Source of the DNA: CAZYJD01 sp964647785
GTDB lineage: Bacteria > Bacteroidota > Bacteroidia > NS11-12g > UBA9320
Direction: 5' to 3'
NCBI GenBank assembly: GCA_964647785.1
Contig: CAZYJD010000021.1
Location: 1 to 28,486 of the forward strand
Length of the DNA stretch: 28,486 nt
Each line of letters starts with the position of its first letter. Positions within the stretch are counted from its first letter, which is position 1. Positions 15,447-24,805 of the stretch are shown here, in pieces. The translations under genes were made by a program, and so were the position numbers. Under the pieces are notes generated by a model. That model was not told the DNA's origin, searched no databases, and was given only the letters and a program-made list of their open reading frames with translations.

Positions 15447-18400
15447 ATGAAGAGAGCTCTACTATGTCTCGCGGCCATTGGTATCATGGGGCTGCAAGCT
15501 GTCAAAGCGCAGTCTAACCTCGGTGAAATTAGGGGTAAAGTAATTGATGCCGGCACCAAAAAACCACTCGACTTCCTCAATATTCTGGTGAAAAAAGAGG
15601 GGATCAATAAAGGAGGAGCATTTACCGATGAACAGGGGATGTATTACATCAAGGCCCTGGATCCGGGTACTTACACGGTCATTGCCAAGTACATTGGTTA
15701 TCAGGATGAAATTTATGAAGGGGTGCAAGTGACTTCCGGTCAAATCACCTTTTTGAACATTACCATGAGCAAGGATGACGGAAAGCAACTCAAGGAATTT
15801 GTGAAGCGGCAGTATCGCGTTCCTCTGGTGGAGGGAGATAAAAACAAAACTTCCATTACCGATAAAGAAATTGTGAACTTGCCCACGCGAAGCTTGAACA
15901 GCATTGCCAACCTTTCTTCAGCTGCTACACAAACAGCCGGTGGAGGAATCAGCTTCCTCGGGTCTCGTACAGATGGAACGGCTTACTTTATTGATGGGGT
16001 TCGTGTGATCGGTAGTGTGAACGTATCCCAGGCAGCCCAGGGGCAGATCGACATCATTCAGTCTGGTATCCCCGCGCAATATGGTGACTTTACCGGTGGG
16101 GCCATCAGTATTACCACCAAAGGGCCTTCTCGCTTCTATAAAAACAGTTTTGAAATGATTTCTTCGAGTCTCTTTAATCCATACCATTTCAATCGTATGG
16201 AGTATTTTACTTCAGGGCCGCTGAAAATCAAGAACAAAGGAGGAGGAGACGAAGAATTTGTTTCCATTGGATACCAGTTTGCGGGTCAGTTTACGTATAA
16301 CCACGACCCAGCACCAGCAGTGTTTCCTACTTACCAGGTAAAGCAAGACGTGCTTCAACAGATCGAAGAACAACCACTTGTTGCCAACCCCGATGGAGGA
16401 GGATTCGTTACACGCTCTTCTTTCCTTACCATGAATGATCTCGAAGAAGTGCGAGCAAAAGACAACGTTTGGAATTACGGCGGAAACCTTCAAGGTAAGC
16501 TTGAATTTCAGCCCAATAAAAACTCAACCCTTACCTTATTCGGAAGTTGGGATTATGGAAACAGCAGAAACTTCAACTATACCCAGCAGCTCATGAACTG
16601 GAATGAGAATGCCCAAGGCATTGACCAGACCATCAGAACCTATGTGAAGTTTACCCAGCGTTTGAGCAGTTCTACTGCCGATGAAAAGAAAGACAAAAAG
16701 AAGTCGCTGATCAGCGATGCCTATTACTCGGTGCGTCTCGACTACCAGTCGCGCAACACCACCAGCCAAAACCCGCGTCACGGTGAAAATATTTTCGACT
16801 ACGGATACCTCGGTCGTTTCACGCATTACCGCGCCCCGGTTTACACCTACATCAATCCGCAAGATGGACAGGGCTTGACCTATGTGGATCAAAAAGGCGA
16901 TACCGTGCTTAGAAGAGGATTCTGGGAATTGGTAGGATTCCGCGACACGCTCATCACTTTTGATGCAAGCGATCTGAATCCGGCCCGTGCCAATTACACG
17001 CAAAACCTATACGATGCATTTGCCGATCGCGGGTTGAACATCAGCAATGAACTGGTTATCCAGCAGAACCTCGGTTTGCTCAATGGTTTGAGCGTGCCCA
17101 ATACCTATGGATTGTGGACCAACCCAGGATCTATCACGGCCAATTACAGCAAGAGCCAATATGAACGAGTAGCTGCGTATGCCATTGGTGAAGCTACGCT
17201 GAATCTAAAAAATAAGCACGATCTACAGTTCGGATTGTTCTATGAACAAACCATTGCCAGTGCTTATGGAATCAATGCAACGGGTATGTGGAGATTGATG
17301 ACCCTGCTCACCAACAGCCACCTTTCCAACCTCGACAAGGTGACTTCGAATAACATCACTTTCGGAGGCATTCACTCTTACGATGAGTTTGGTCGTTTCC
17401 TCGATACAGTAAACTACAACGTTCGTGTGGATGTAGACCAGCAAAAAACTTTCGATCGCAATCTTCGCGACAAGTTGATGCAAGAAGGTGCGACCGACGT
17501 GTACGGCAACCCGATCACAGAAACCAGCTGGATCAATGTGAATGCCATGAATCCCGAAGATTTCAGCCTGAAAATGTTCAGTGCGGATGACCTCTGGAAC
17601 AACGGTAATTCATACGTGTCTTATTACGGCTATGACTACCAAGGCAATCGCAAGCGCGGACGCCCGAGCCTAAATGATTTCCTGAACAATGAAGACGAAC
17701 GTTCCATCGGGTCTTTCACCCCTGTTTATTCAGCGGTATGGTTGCAGGATAAATTTGCATTCAAAGATTTGATCTTCCGACTTGGGGTGCGTATTGAAAG
17801 ATACGATGCCAACCAACAGGTGTTAAAGGATCAATACTCACTCTATCCTGTCTACAGCGCAGGAGAAGTGACTGAACTCAATAATCTTGCAGTGGCTCAT
17901 CCTGAAAACATCGGAGATGATTATGCGGTGTATGTCAACAATGTCGATAACCCTACCAAGATCCTGGGGTATCGCTCGGGCAACCAATGGTATGATGAAA
18001 ATGGAGTGGAAGTAACCAACCCTGACTTCATCGCTCAGCAAACTGCAAGCGGACGCATCCAGCCCTATTTGGTGGATCCCCAAAACCAAAATGTTACTGA
18101 ATTCTCGTTCGCCGACTACGATCCGCAAATCAATGTGCTGCCCAGAATTTGGTTCTCGTTCCCAATCAATACCGAGGCGCAGTTCTTTGCCAACTATGAT
18201 GTGCTGGCGCAGCGTCCTACCGATGGAGCAATTTTCACCCCAATTAACCGATACTATTATTTGGAAGCAACCCAGGGAGGTTTCTTGCCAAATGCCAGTC
18301 TCGCACCGCGTGTAAGAACCATGTACGAACTCGGTTTCAAGCAGAAACTGAACGATTTCTCAGCTCTGAGTTTGATCGCTTCGTATTCGGAAACCAGAAA

Positions 18401-19205
18401 CGATTTCGGTCAAATTCGCGTGAATCAGGCTTATCCCATTCAATACGTGACTTATGCCAATATTGACTTTACCACGGTGAAGTCTTTCCGTGCAGAGTAT
18501 GAACTGAGAGGAGAGAAAAGGGTTTCATTGCGCGCCAATTACACCCTGCTGTTTGCCGATGGTACGGGTTCTAACATCAACTCACAGGCCGCTTTGATTG
18601 CAGCCAACCAGCCAAACCTGCGTTCGCTGTACCCGTTGGATACGGATATCAGACACAAGATTGTTTCCACCTTTAACTATGCATTTGAATCTAAAGATAA
18701 ATACACCGGACCTGAATGGTTTGGTAAAAAAGTGTTTGCTGATTTTGTGAGCTCTTTGATCATCAATGCACGTTCAGGGGCCCCTTACTCTGCCCAAGCC
18801 AATCCAACCCCCGATGCTCAATTTGGGGTGCCAACCAGAAGCCAGCTGAAAGGAAATCCATTCGGTTCAAGATTGCCATGGCAATTCAGGGTAGATGCCA
18901 ACTTCATCAAGTCATGGCGTTTGGCCAAGAAAACCCCGAAAGATAAATACCGCGATCAGTATGTAACCCTGCAGGCTTATATATGGGTGAGCAATATTTT
19001 TAACACCCGCATCATCGATCGCGTATATGGTTATACCGGTTTGCCAACAGATGACGGATACCTGAATTCTCCGCAGGGTCAGCAGGCAATTATCCAGCAG
19101 ATCAATGCGCAATCATTCATCGATCTTTATGATGTGAAAGTGAATAATCCATACAACTTCGCCGGACCTAGATACACCAGGGCCGGTATCAGAATGTACT
19201 TCTAA
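15447..19205 (+). CDS. TonB-dependent-receptor-like outer-membrane protein with carboxypeptidase-regulatory-like domain
   Basis: A 1252-residue outer-membrane protein. After a signal peptide (KA|QS at 21/22) comes a carboxypeptidase-regulatory-like beta domain (about 27-113: GEIRGKVIDAGTKKPLDF, TDEQGMYYI, YIGYQDE). A plug domain follows (about 125-230, ending GGAISITTKG), then a very large beta-barrel closing on an aromatic C-terminus (GIRMYF). I see no clear TonB box, and it does not look like SusC; no SusD lies next to it. The barrel region is longer than in a standard 22-strand receptor, so long loops are likely. Only 13 bases separate it from the giant exported protein, followed by a PorV-like barrel. 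That suggests it serves that substrate rather than nutrient import. Confidence 0.85.
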   Translation: MKRALLCLAAIGIMGLQAVKAQSNLGEIRGKVIDAGTKKPLDFLNILVKKEGINKGGAFTDEQGMYYIKALDPGTYTVIAKYIGYQDEIYEGVQVTSGQITFLNITMSKDDGKQLKEFVKRQYRVPLVEGDKNKTSITDKEIVNLPTRSLNSIANLSSAATQTAGGGISFLGSRTDGTAYFIDGVRVIGSVNVSQAAQGQIDIIQSGIPAQYGDFTGGAISITTKGPSRFYKNSFEMISSSLFNPYHFNRMEYFTSGPLKIKNKGGGDEEFVSIGYQFAGQFTYNHDPAPAVFPTYQVKQDVLQQIEEQPLVANPDGGGFVTRSSFLTMNDLEEVRAKDNVWNYGGNLQGKLEFQPNKNSTLTLFGSWDYGNSRNFNYTQQLMNWNENAQGIDQTIRTYVKFTQRLSSSTADEKKDKKKSLISDAYYSVRLDYQSRNTTSQNPRHGENIFDYGYLGRFTHYRAPVYTYINPQDGQGLTYVDQKGDTVLRRGFWELVGFRDTLITFDASDLNPARANYTQNLYDAFADRGLNISNELVIQQNLGLLNGLSVPNTYGLWTNPGSITANYSKSQYERVAAYAIGEATLNLKNKHDLQFGLFYEQTIASAYGINATGMWRLMTLLTNSHLSNLDKVTSNNITFGGIHSYDEFGRFLDTVNYNVRVDVDQQKTFDRNLRDKLMQEGATDVYGNPITETSWINVNAMNPEDFSLKMFSADDLWNNGNSYVSYYGYDYQGNRKRGRPSLNDFLNNEDERSIGSFTPVYSAVWLQDKFAFKDLIFRLGVRIERYDANQQVLKDQYSLYPVYSAGEVTELNNLAVAHPENIGDDYAVYVNNVDNPTKILGYRSGNQWYDENGVEVTNPDFIAQQTASGRIQPYLVDPQNQNVTEFSFADYDPQINVLPRIWFSFPINTEAQFFANYDVLAQRPTDGAIFTPINRYYYLEATQGGFLPNASLAPRVRTMYELGFKQKLNDFSALSLIASYSETRNDFGQIRVNQAYPIQYVTYANIDFTTVKSFRAEYELRGEKRVSLRANYTLLFADGTGSNINSQAALIAANQPNLRSLYPLDTDIRHKIVSTFNYAFESKDKYTGPEWFGKKVFADFVSSLIINARSGAPYSAQANPTPDAQFGVPTRSQLKGNPFGSRLPWQFRVDANFIKSWRLAKKTPKDKYRDQYVTLQAYIWVSNIFNTRIIDRVYGYTGLPTDDGYLNSPQGQQAIIQQINAQSFIDLYDVKVNNPYNFAGPRYTRAGIRMYF

Positions 19206-19218
19206 ACCTTAGCGAAAA

Positions 19219-22200
19219 ATGATTATGACAAAAAGATATACCATACTCCTGATGGCCATGCTCACCGCGGCGGTTGTCATGGCGCGTGAAAATGAAGGCG
19301 AGCAGCGCAGGGGCAATCACCAGAGCCCCACGGCAAATAAGCTGATGAAATACGCAGCAGATTGCGAGCCTGCAACAGCTCAGGCCGATCTTGATATCAA
19401 CAACGTTAGAACCAAAATTCTCAACGGGGGCGATATGTGGTGGGACCTCAATACTGCTCGTTATGAAATTCCGAAAATTAACGACGTCAATCAGGTGCGC
19501 AAGCATTCAATGTTTGCCGGAGCCCTCTGGATCGGGGGGCGCGATAAAGGGGGAAACTTGAAACTGGCAGCGATGACCTATCGTCAGCGTGGATCAGATT
19601 TTTGGCCGGGCCCGCTCGATAAAAACACGGGAACCACCAACACCGCACGCTGCTTGGCTTACGATCAGATTTATCAGGTAACACGCGATGAAATCATTGA
19701 GCATTACGAAAATTGGCAAGATGCCGCCAATACGGGTGGTTACAATGTAGATAACGAAAACATTCGCAACTGGCCCGGTAATGCTAAGCAACCTGGAGAC
19801 CCCGAGAATTTGGCGCCTTATTTCGACAACAACCAGAACGGAACCTATGATCCCATCAATGGTGATTATCCCATTCTTTGGTCAGATTGTCGTGGTGTAG
19901 AGGTTCCCAGAGAGCAAAATACCCCCGATAACCAGCCGGATAAAATGTTGTGGTTCATCTACAACGATCGCGGTAATATTCACTCTGAAACACAAGGGCA
20001 ACCCATCGGTCTTGAGCTGCAAACCACCGCTTTTGCATTTGCAACACAAGACGAGATCAACAACATGACTTTCTATACCACCCGGATCATCAACCGGAGC
20101 TTGGAAGAGCTGGATGGAACCTACTTTGGTCAGTGGGTAGACCCCGACCTCGGAAACTATCAGGACGACTATGTCGGTTGTGATGTGGGACTGAGCCTTG
20201 GTTTCTGCTACAATGGAGACGATAACGATGAAGGGATTCTTGGATACGGTCTGAACCCGCCTTCTGTAGGGGTTGACTTTTTCCAGGGACCTATCAGAGA
20301 TACAGTGATCAATGGCATCGACAGCTCAATTGAGCTCGGTATGTCCAAGTTCGTTTACTACAACAACAACTTCGACCCCGTGAATGGTAACCCGCGTATA
20401 GCAGTTGACTATTACAACTACTTGCAGGGACGCTGGATGAACGGCGATTGTATCAAGCGAGGAGCTGACGGAAGAACAGGTACCCAGTGTGCCAACTACA
20501 TGTTCCCTTTCACTTCAGATCCTGCCTTCCCGGGCGACGACTGGAACGAACGCCAGAGTGGAAACGCTCCGGCTGACCGCCGTTTCCTGCAGTCTTCCGG
20601 ACCTTTCACCCTGCTTCCCGGTGCCGTTAACCGCGTTACAGTGGGTGTGGTTTGGGCAAGAACCACAACCGGTGGTGCTGAAGGATCGCTCACCCTGCTG
20701 AAAGAAGCCGACCGCAAAGCTCAGGAGCTCTTCAATAACTGCTTCGACATCAAAGACGGACCCGATGCTCCGGATGTAACCGTGCAGGAACTGGATAGGG
20801 AAATCATCCTGCAGTTCTCCGGCTACAACGACATTGAAAAGCATGAAGAAATAGTGGTGGATGCCGATGGAAAAGTACAGACCTACCGCTTCCAGGGCTA
20901 CAGAGTTTATCAGTTGAAAGATGCATCGGTAGGAACCGGTGATCTCGATAACGTAGATAAAGCCAAGGAAATTTTCCAGTGCGATAAGAAAGACTCCATC
21001 ATCACCCTGGTGAACAACTATTTCGATGGCGACCTCCGTCAGTCCATCCCTCGTTTGATGGTTTCAGGCAATAATGAAGGAGTGGTAAGAACCCTTTCAA
21101 TTAAAACGGATGAGTTCTCTACCAGAGACGATAACAGTCTGGTGAACAATAGAAATTATTATTTCATGGTGATTAGCTACGCTGCGCTCCCCGGCCACCC
21201 AGAAGAAGAATACCTGGCGGGAAGAAAAATTACCACGGTACGTGCAACCCCGAGATTACCCGAACCACGCATGGGGGGCGTCCAATTGCAAGCGGGCTAC
21301 GGCGATGGTCCATCCATTGTGCGTTTGGAAGGAACAGGAAATGGGGGGAATGTGCTTGATCTTACGGAAGAAAGCATCAATGAGATACTACAAAACGGTT
21401 CAGTAACCCAACCTCAGTATGTGAAGGGTCGCGGACCGGTATCTGTGAAAGTGATCGATCCATTGAAAGTACCAGAAGGGGAATTTGAAATCACCCTGCT
21501 CGAAGATCCAATACCTTCATCAACAAGAGTACGCGACAGCGGAGTAGTGGCAGAAAATACCCGCTGGATTCTCGTAAAACTGCCAAACGACACCATTTAT
21601 TCTGATACTTCAATCAACTACCCAACGGAGCAGCTCTTTATCAAGAGCACAACAGGAAGCGACTCGAAAGACTGGGGATTGGCCCTTACCATGGAGCAGG
21701 TGCCTCTGCCCGGTGATGTGAACGACCAGACCGGTGGATTGCTGGAATGGACGGTTGAATGGGAAAACATTGCCAACCAGTGGTTGACAGGTATCCCTGA
21801 TCTCGATAACAATGCCGGATTGCCTTGGTGGAACTGGATTCGTTCAGGAACCTTCGGTAAAACAGAAGGAACCAAAGACTTCTCAGTGCACGATTATTTC
21901 ATCGGATTGGATGGAATGGATGCTTTTGAGGTGTATGAAAAAATATGGGATGGTCGCGCAGCACCTTACCGTCTGGCCTCCAAAAACCCAACCTCTGCAA
22001 CCCCACAACGTCCTGCCCGATTGGTTCAGGGTGTAGCATTTAGCGGTGGTGCTACCACACCTGATTGGTCGCTCGCCAATTTGCAGAGCATCGACCTCGT
22101 GATTACTCCCGATAAGTCGAAGTGGACCAAGTGTGTGGTGGTGGAACTCGGTGAAGATCCCATTCTAAATGAAGGAAATGTAGATAAGTTCAGAATGAGA

Positions 22201-23133
22201 GATCACGCATCCTTCAATCTGGATGGAACTTACAGCAATACAGAAACCGGCCGCAGCTGGTTCCCGGGTTACGCCATCAATGTTGAAACGGGTGAGCGAT
22301 TGAACCTGATTCTGGGTGAAGACTCTTACCAAAGTGCAGAGAACGGACGCGACATGAAGTGGAACCCTACCGATAACGGAAGTTTCTACAGCAACGGATA
22401 CCCAAGTTGGGGGGGAAGACATTTCGTGTACGTTATGGGCAGTTATGAAGGTCGTATCCCGAACCTTTTCCCTAAAGGTCCGATCTACGATGAAGGCGCA
22501 TACTACCACCAGATCTTTACCACCATCAAGGATCGTCCGGTGGCCACTCAATCCATTGAAATTGCCAACAAGATCATGTACCAGTGTATGTGGGTTTTCC
22601 CATTCTATCTGGGCAATGGCTTTGATATGGAAGAAGATGCCAATGGCGTGCCCATGCCGGTGGATGAAGTGAAATTCCGCATTCGCGTTGCCCGTCCTTA
22701 TAAATACAAGCAAACGGTTTCCAACTCAGGGAATGATGACAACCCGCGCTACCGCTTCTCATCCAATGATATTGCGGCCAAGCAAGGGGAGCAGTTTGGC
22801 AAGGATGCCATGGAGCTGATCAACGTAGTACCGAATCCATATTACGCCAGAGCACATGGTTCAGGTTATGAAACCAGCACCATCGACAACCGCGTGAAGT
22901 TTACCAACCTTCCTGAGCGATGCGAAATATCGATTTACACCCTCGACGGACAATTGGTGAGAAGATTGAAAAAAGATGATGAGGCCAGCCACCTCGACTG
23001 GGATTTGAAGAACCAGGCGCGTGTGCCCATTGCCAGTGGTTTCTACATCATTCATGTCAATGGATTTGATTTGGGAGAAAAGGTGCTGAAATGGTACGGC
23101 ATCATGAGAGAACTTGACCTTGATTCGTTCTAA
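19219..23133 (+). CDS. giant exported protein with T9SS-like C-terminal domain
   Basis: A 1304-residue protein with a signal peptide ending near MA|REN. The N-terminal part has ILNGGDMWWDL, FAGALWIGG and YRQRGSDFWPGPLD, then an Asp/Asn-rich YFDNNQNGTYDPINGDYP that looks calcium-binding, then VDPDLGNYQDDYVGCD and PPSVGVDFFQGPI. I recall similar segments in large secreted Bacteroidota proteins of unknown function. The middle is beta-rich. The last 103 residues (about 1202-1304) start NVVPNPYYARA and run through VKFTNLP, ISIYTLDGQLVRRL, LDWDLKN and ASGFYIIHV to GEKVLKW, the pattern of a type IX sorting domain, but continue 12 residues further. I infer transport across the outer membrane by T9SS. 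Confidence 0.8.
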   Translation: MIMTKRYTILLMAMLTAAVVMARENEGEQRRGNHQSPTANKLMKYAADCEPATAQADLDINNVRTKILNGGDMWWDLNTARYEIPKINDVNQVRKHSMFAGALWIGGRDKGGNLKLAAMTYRQRGSDFWPGPLDKNTGTTNTARCLAYDQIYQVTRDEIIEHYENWQDAANTGGYNVDNENIRNWPGNAKQPGDPENLAPYFDNNQNGTYDPINGDYPILWSDCRGVEVPREQNTPDNQPDKMLWFIYNDRGNIHSETQGQPIGLELQTTAFAFATQDEINNMTFYTTRIINRSLEELDGTYFGQWVDPDLGNYQDDYVGCDVGLSLGFCYNGDDNDEGILGYGLNPPSVGVDFFQGPIRDTVINGIDSSIELGMSKFVYYNNNFDPVNGNPRIAVDYYNYLQGRWMNGDCIKRGADGRTGTQCANYMFPFTSDPAFPGDDWNERQSGNAPADRRFLQSSGPFTLLPGAVNRVTVGVVWARTTTGGAEGSLTLLKEADRKAQELFNNCFDIKDGPDAPDVTVQELDREIILQFSGYNDIEKHEEIVVDADGKVQTYRFQGYRVYQLKDASVGTGDLDNVDKAKEIFQCDKKDSIITLVNNYFDGDLRQSIPRLMVSGNNEGVVRTLSIKTDEFSTRDDNSLVNNRNYYFMVISYAALPGHPEEEYLAGRKITTVRATPRLPEPRMGGVQLQAGYGDGPSIVRLEGTGNGGNVLDLTEESINEILQNGSVTQPQYVKGRGPVSVKVIDPLKVPEGEFEITLLEDPIPSSTRVRDSGVVAENTRWILVKLPNDTIYSDTSINYPTEQLFIKSTTGSDSKDWGLALTMEQVPLPGDVNDQTGGLLEWTVEWENIANQWLTGIPDLDNNAGLPWWNWIRSGTFGKTEGTKDFSVHDYFIGLDGMDAFEVYEKIWDGRAAPYRLASKNPTSATPQRPARLVQGVAFSGGATTPDWSLANLQSIDLVITPDKSKWTKCVVVELGEDPILNEGNVDKFRMRDHASFNLDGTYSNTETGRSWFPGYAINVETGERLNLILGEDSYQSAENGRDMKWNPTDNGSFYSNGYPSWGGRHFVYVMGSYEGRIPNLFPKGPIYDEGAYYHQIFTTIKDRPVATQSIEIANKIMYQCMWVFPFYLGNGFDMEEDANGVPMPVDEVKFRIRVARPYKYKQTVSNSGNDDNPRYRFSSNDIAAKQGEQFGKDAMELINVVPNPYYARAHGSGYETSTIDNRVKFTNLPERCEISIYTLDGQLVRRLKKDDEASHLDWDLKNQARVPIASGFYIIHVNGFDLGEKVLKWYGIMRELDLDSF

Positions 23134-23150
23134 AAGTTTATAGCAAAGGA

Positions 23151-24248
23151 ATGAGAAGAATAATATTATCAGCAATAGCCATTACAGGATTCATGACTGC
23201 TATGGCCGGTAATCCCGACCGCATCGGGCAGGCTGGAGCAACCCAGCTGAATATAAACGGTTGGGCCCGGAATGCGGGTTTTGGCTGGGCAGGAGTGAGC
23301 AGTGTTACGGGTGTAGAAGCCATGTACATGAACGTTGCCGGGCTTGCGCGCATCAATCAGTCGGAATTTGCCTTCACACGCACCGCATGGCTGGTGGGTA
23401 CCGATATCAATGTCAATTCGTTTGGTCTTGCTCAGGCAGTGGGATCGGAAGGAGTGCTCGGTTTGAGTATCACTTCTTTCGACCTGGGAGATATCCCCAT
23501 TACCACTGAAGATCAACCCGAAGGCGGACTGGGTACCTTCAAGCCCCAGTTCAACAACATCGGGGTGGCTTATGCCAAGCGCTTTACCAATACCATTTCG
23601 GGTGGGATGTTGCTCCGGGTGTTTTCTGAATCAGGAACCAACGTAAAGGCCAATGGTGTTTGTCTGGATGCCGGTATCCAATACGTTACCAGCAGCAACC
23701 CCGATAGCAAGGTGAAAAAAGACGACATCAAGTTTGGAATCAACATCAAGAATGTGGGACCTGATGGTCGTTATACGGGGGATGCACTTGCCATTAAAGC
23801 GGTGCTCCCAAGCACCAATAGCGATGAGCAGCAAACCGTTGCACTTCGTTCTGCGAAATTCAACCTGCCTGCTTTGATCAATATCGGCGGCTCGTACGAT
23901 TTTAAACTCGATAAGAGCGAAGAAGTGTACTTCCACCGTTTAACCGCCGCATTCAATTTCACCAGCAATGCCTTTGCAAGAGATCAGTTTACACTGGGTA
24001 TGGAATACGGCTATAAAGATATGTTCATGCTGCGTGCCGGTTATGCCATGGAGCAGGGCATCTTTGATTACGAAACCAGAACCAATGTGTACACCGGGGT
24101 AACAGGAGGGTTGACCTTCCAGGTGCCGCTGAGCAAAGAAGGACAAAATGCCAACAAATTTGCCTTCGACTACGCTTATCGTCACTCGAACCCCTTTAGT
24201 GGAACCCACTCATTTGGTATCCGCCTGGTACTCGATCAGGGAGAATAA
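23151..24248 (+). CDS. PorV/PorQ-family outer-membrane barrel
   Basis: A 365-residue protein with a signal peptide ending AMA|GN. The family start follows: IGQAGATQLNI, then ARNAGFGWAGVSSVTGVEAMYMNVAGLA, where related proteins have a GG-AGVA-GVEA-NPAGLA pattern. The rest is alternating amphipathic strands of a FadL-like barrel. In the porphyromonad T9SS, PorV binds the C-terminal domain of cargo and carries it to the attachment machinery. A paralogue 17 bases after a protein with such a domain is therefore likely its dedicated partner. An AAAGGA precedes the ATG with no spacing, so it may not act as a normal ribosome-binding site. It ends the three-gene operon, followed by a terminator. Confidence 0.85.
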   Translation: MRRIILSAIAITGFMTAMAGNPDRIGQAGATQLNINGWARNAGFGWAGVSSVTGVEAMYMNVAGLARINQSEFAFTRTAWLVGTDINVNSFGLAQAVGSEGVLGLSITSFDLGDIPITTEDQPEGGLGTFKPQFNNIGVAYAKRFTNTISGGMLLRVFSESGTNVKANGVCLDAGIQYVTSSNPDSKVKKDDIKFGINIKNVGPDGRYTGDALAIKAVLPSTNSDEQQTVALRSAKFNLPALINIGGSYDFKLDKSEEVYFHRLTAAFNFTSNAFARDQFTLGMEYGYKDMFMLRAGYAMEQGIFDYETRTNVYTGVTGGLTFQVPLSKEGQNANKFAFDYAYRHSNPFSGTHSFGIRLVLDQGE

Positions 24249-24255
24249 TATTTCC

Positions 24256-24263
24256 TATATTTG
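24256..24263 (+). promoter_or_regulatory. -7 element of greA
   Basis: TATATTTG is an exact TAnnTTTG match, seven bases after the stop of the PorV-like gene. It would start transcription near 24269, at the foot of the terminator hairpin. A -33 element is not evident. Confidence 0.5.
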
Positions 24264-24269
24264 CATACA

Positions 24270-24300
24270 GTTGCACCTCTTTCCGGGGGTGCAACTTTTA
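24270..24300 (+). terminator. rho-independent terminator of the surface-module operon, inside the greA leader
   Basis: GTTGCACCT (24270-24278) pairs with GGGTGCAAC (24287-24295), with one G-T pair. A further C-G pair extends the stem around a loop of about six bases, and a TTTTATTTT run follows. It suits ending the long upstream operon, and it would also lie at the very 5' end of greA mRNA. Confidence 0.75.
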
Positions 24301-24328
24301 TTTTACAACCGTTTAAACTGGAAGAAAC

Positions 24329-24805
24329 ATGCCAATCAATTATCTGACCCCCGAAGGATACGAGAACCTGAAGAAGGAAATTGAACACCTGAAGACCGTT
24401 GAACGCCCGAGCATATCAAGACAGATTGCCGAAGCGCGCGACAAGGGTGATTTGTCGGAGAATGCCGAGTACGATGCAGCCAAGGAAGCACAGGGTTTGC
24501 TTGAAATGAAAATTGCCAAGCTGGAAGAAACCCTTGCCAATTCAAGGGTGCTCGATGCCAGCAAACTCGACAACAGCAAAGTGGGCATGCTGAGCAAGGT
24601 GAGCATGCTCAATCGGAAGTTCAACAAAGAAATGGTGTACACCATCGTTTCTGAAAATGAAGCCAATTTTAAAGCGGGCAAAATCTCTGTGAATTCACCC
24701 ATGGCCAAAGCGCTCATGGGAAAGAAGGTAGGTGATGTAGCCACCGTACAGGCACCTGCAGGGGTCATTGAGTATGAAATACTGAACATCACCATCGATG
24801 CCTAG
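24329..24805 (+). CDS. greA: transcription elongation factor GreA
   Basis: GreA enters the RNA polymerase secondary channel and rescues backtracked complexes by stimulating transcript cleavage. At 158 residues it has the family length. The coiled-coil tip reads GDLSENAEYDAAKE, with the catalytic acids D41 and E44 at the same numbers as in E. coli. The C-terminal globular domain holds VGMLSKVSMLN, the SPMAKALMGKKVGD signature and a final YEILNI. Its 3' end overlaps the HIT gene by eight bases. The leader contains a terminator hairpin, so expression may be attenuated. Confidence 0.97.
   Translation: MPINYLTPEGYENLKKEIEHLKTVERPSISRQIAEARDKGDLSENAEYDAAKEAQGLLEMKIAKLEETLANSRVLDASKLDNSKVGMLSKVSMLNRKFNKEMVYTIVSENEANFKAGKISVNSPMAKALMGKKVGDVATVQAPAGVIEYEILNITIDA

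Noticed and set aside
22165..22713. Minus-strand open frame of 182 codons inside the giant cargo gene
   Set aside because: A shadow of the real coding frame: no recognisable motif, no start signal, and the plus-strand protein is coherent across it.
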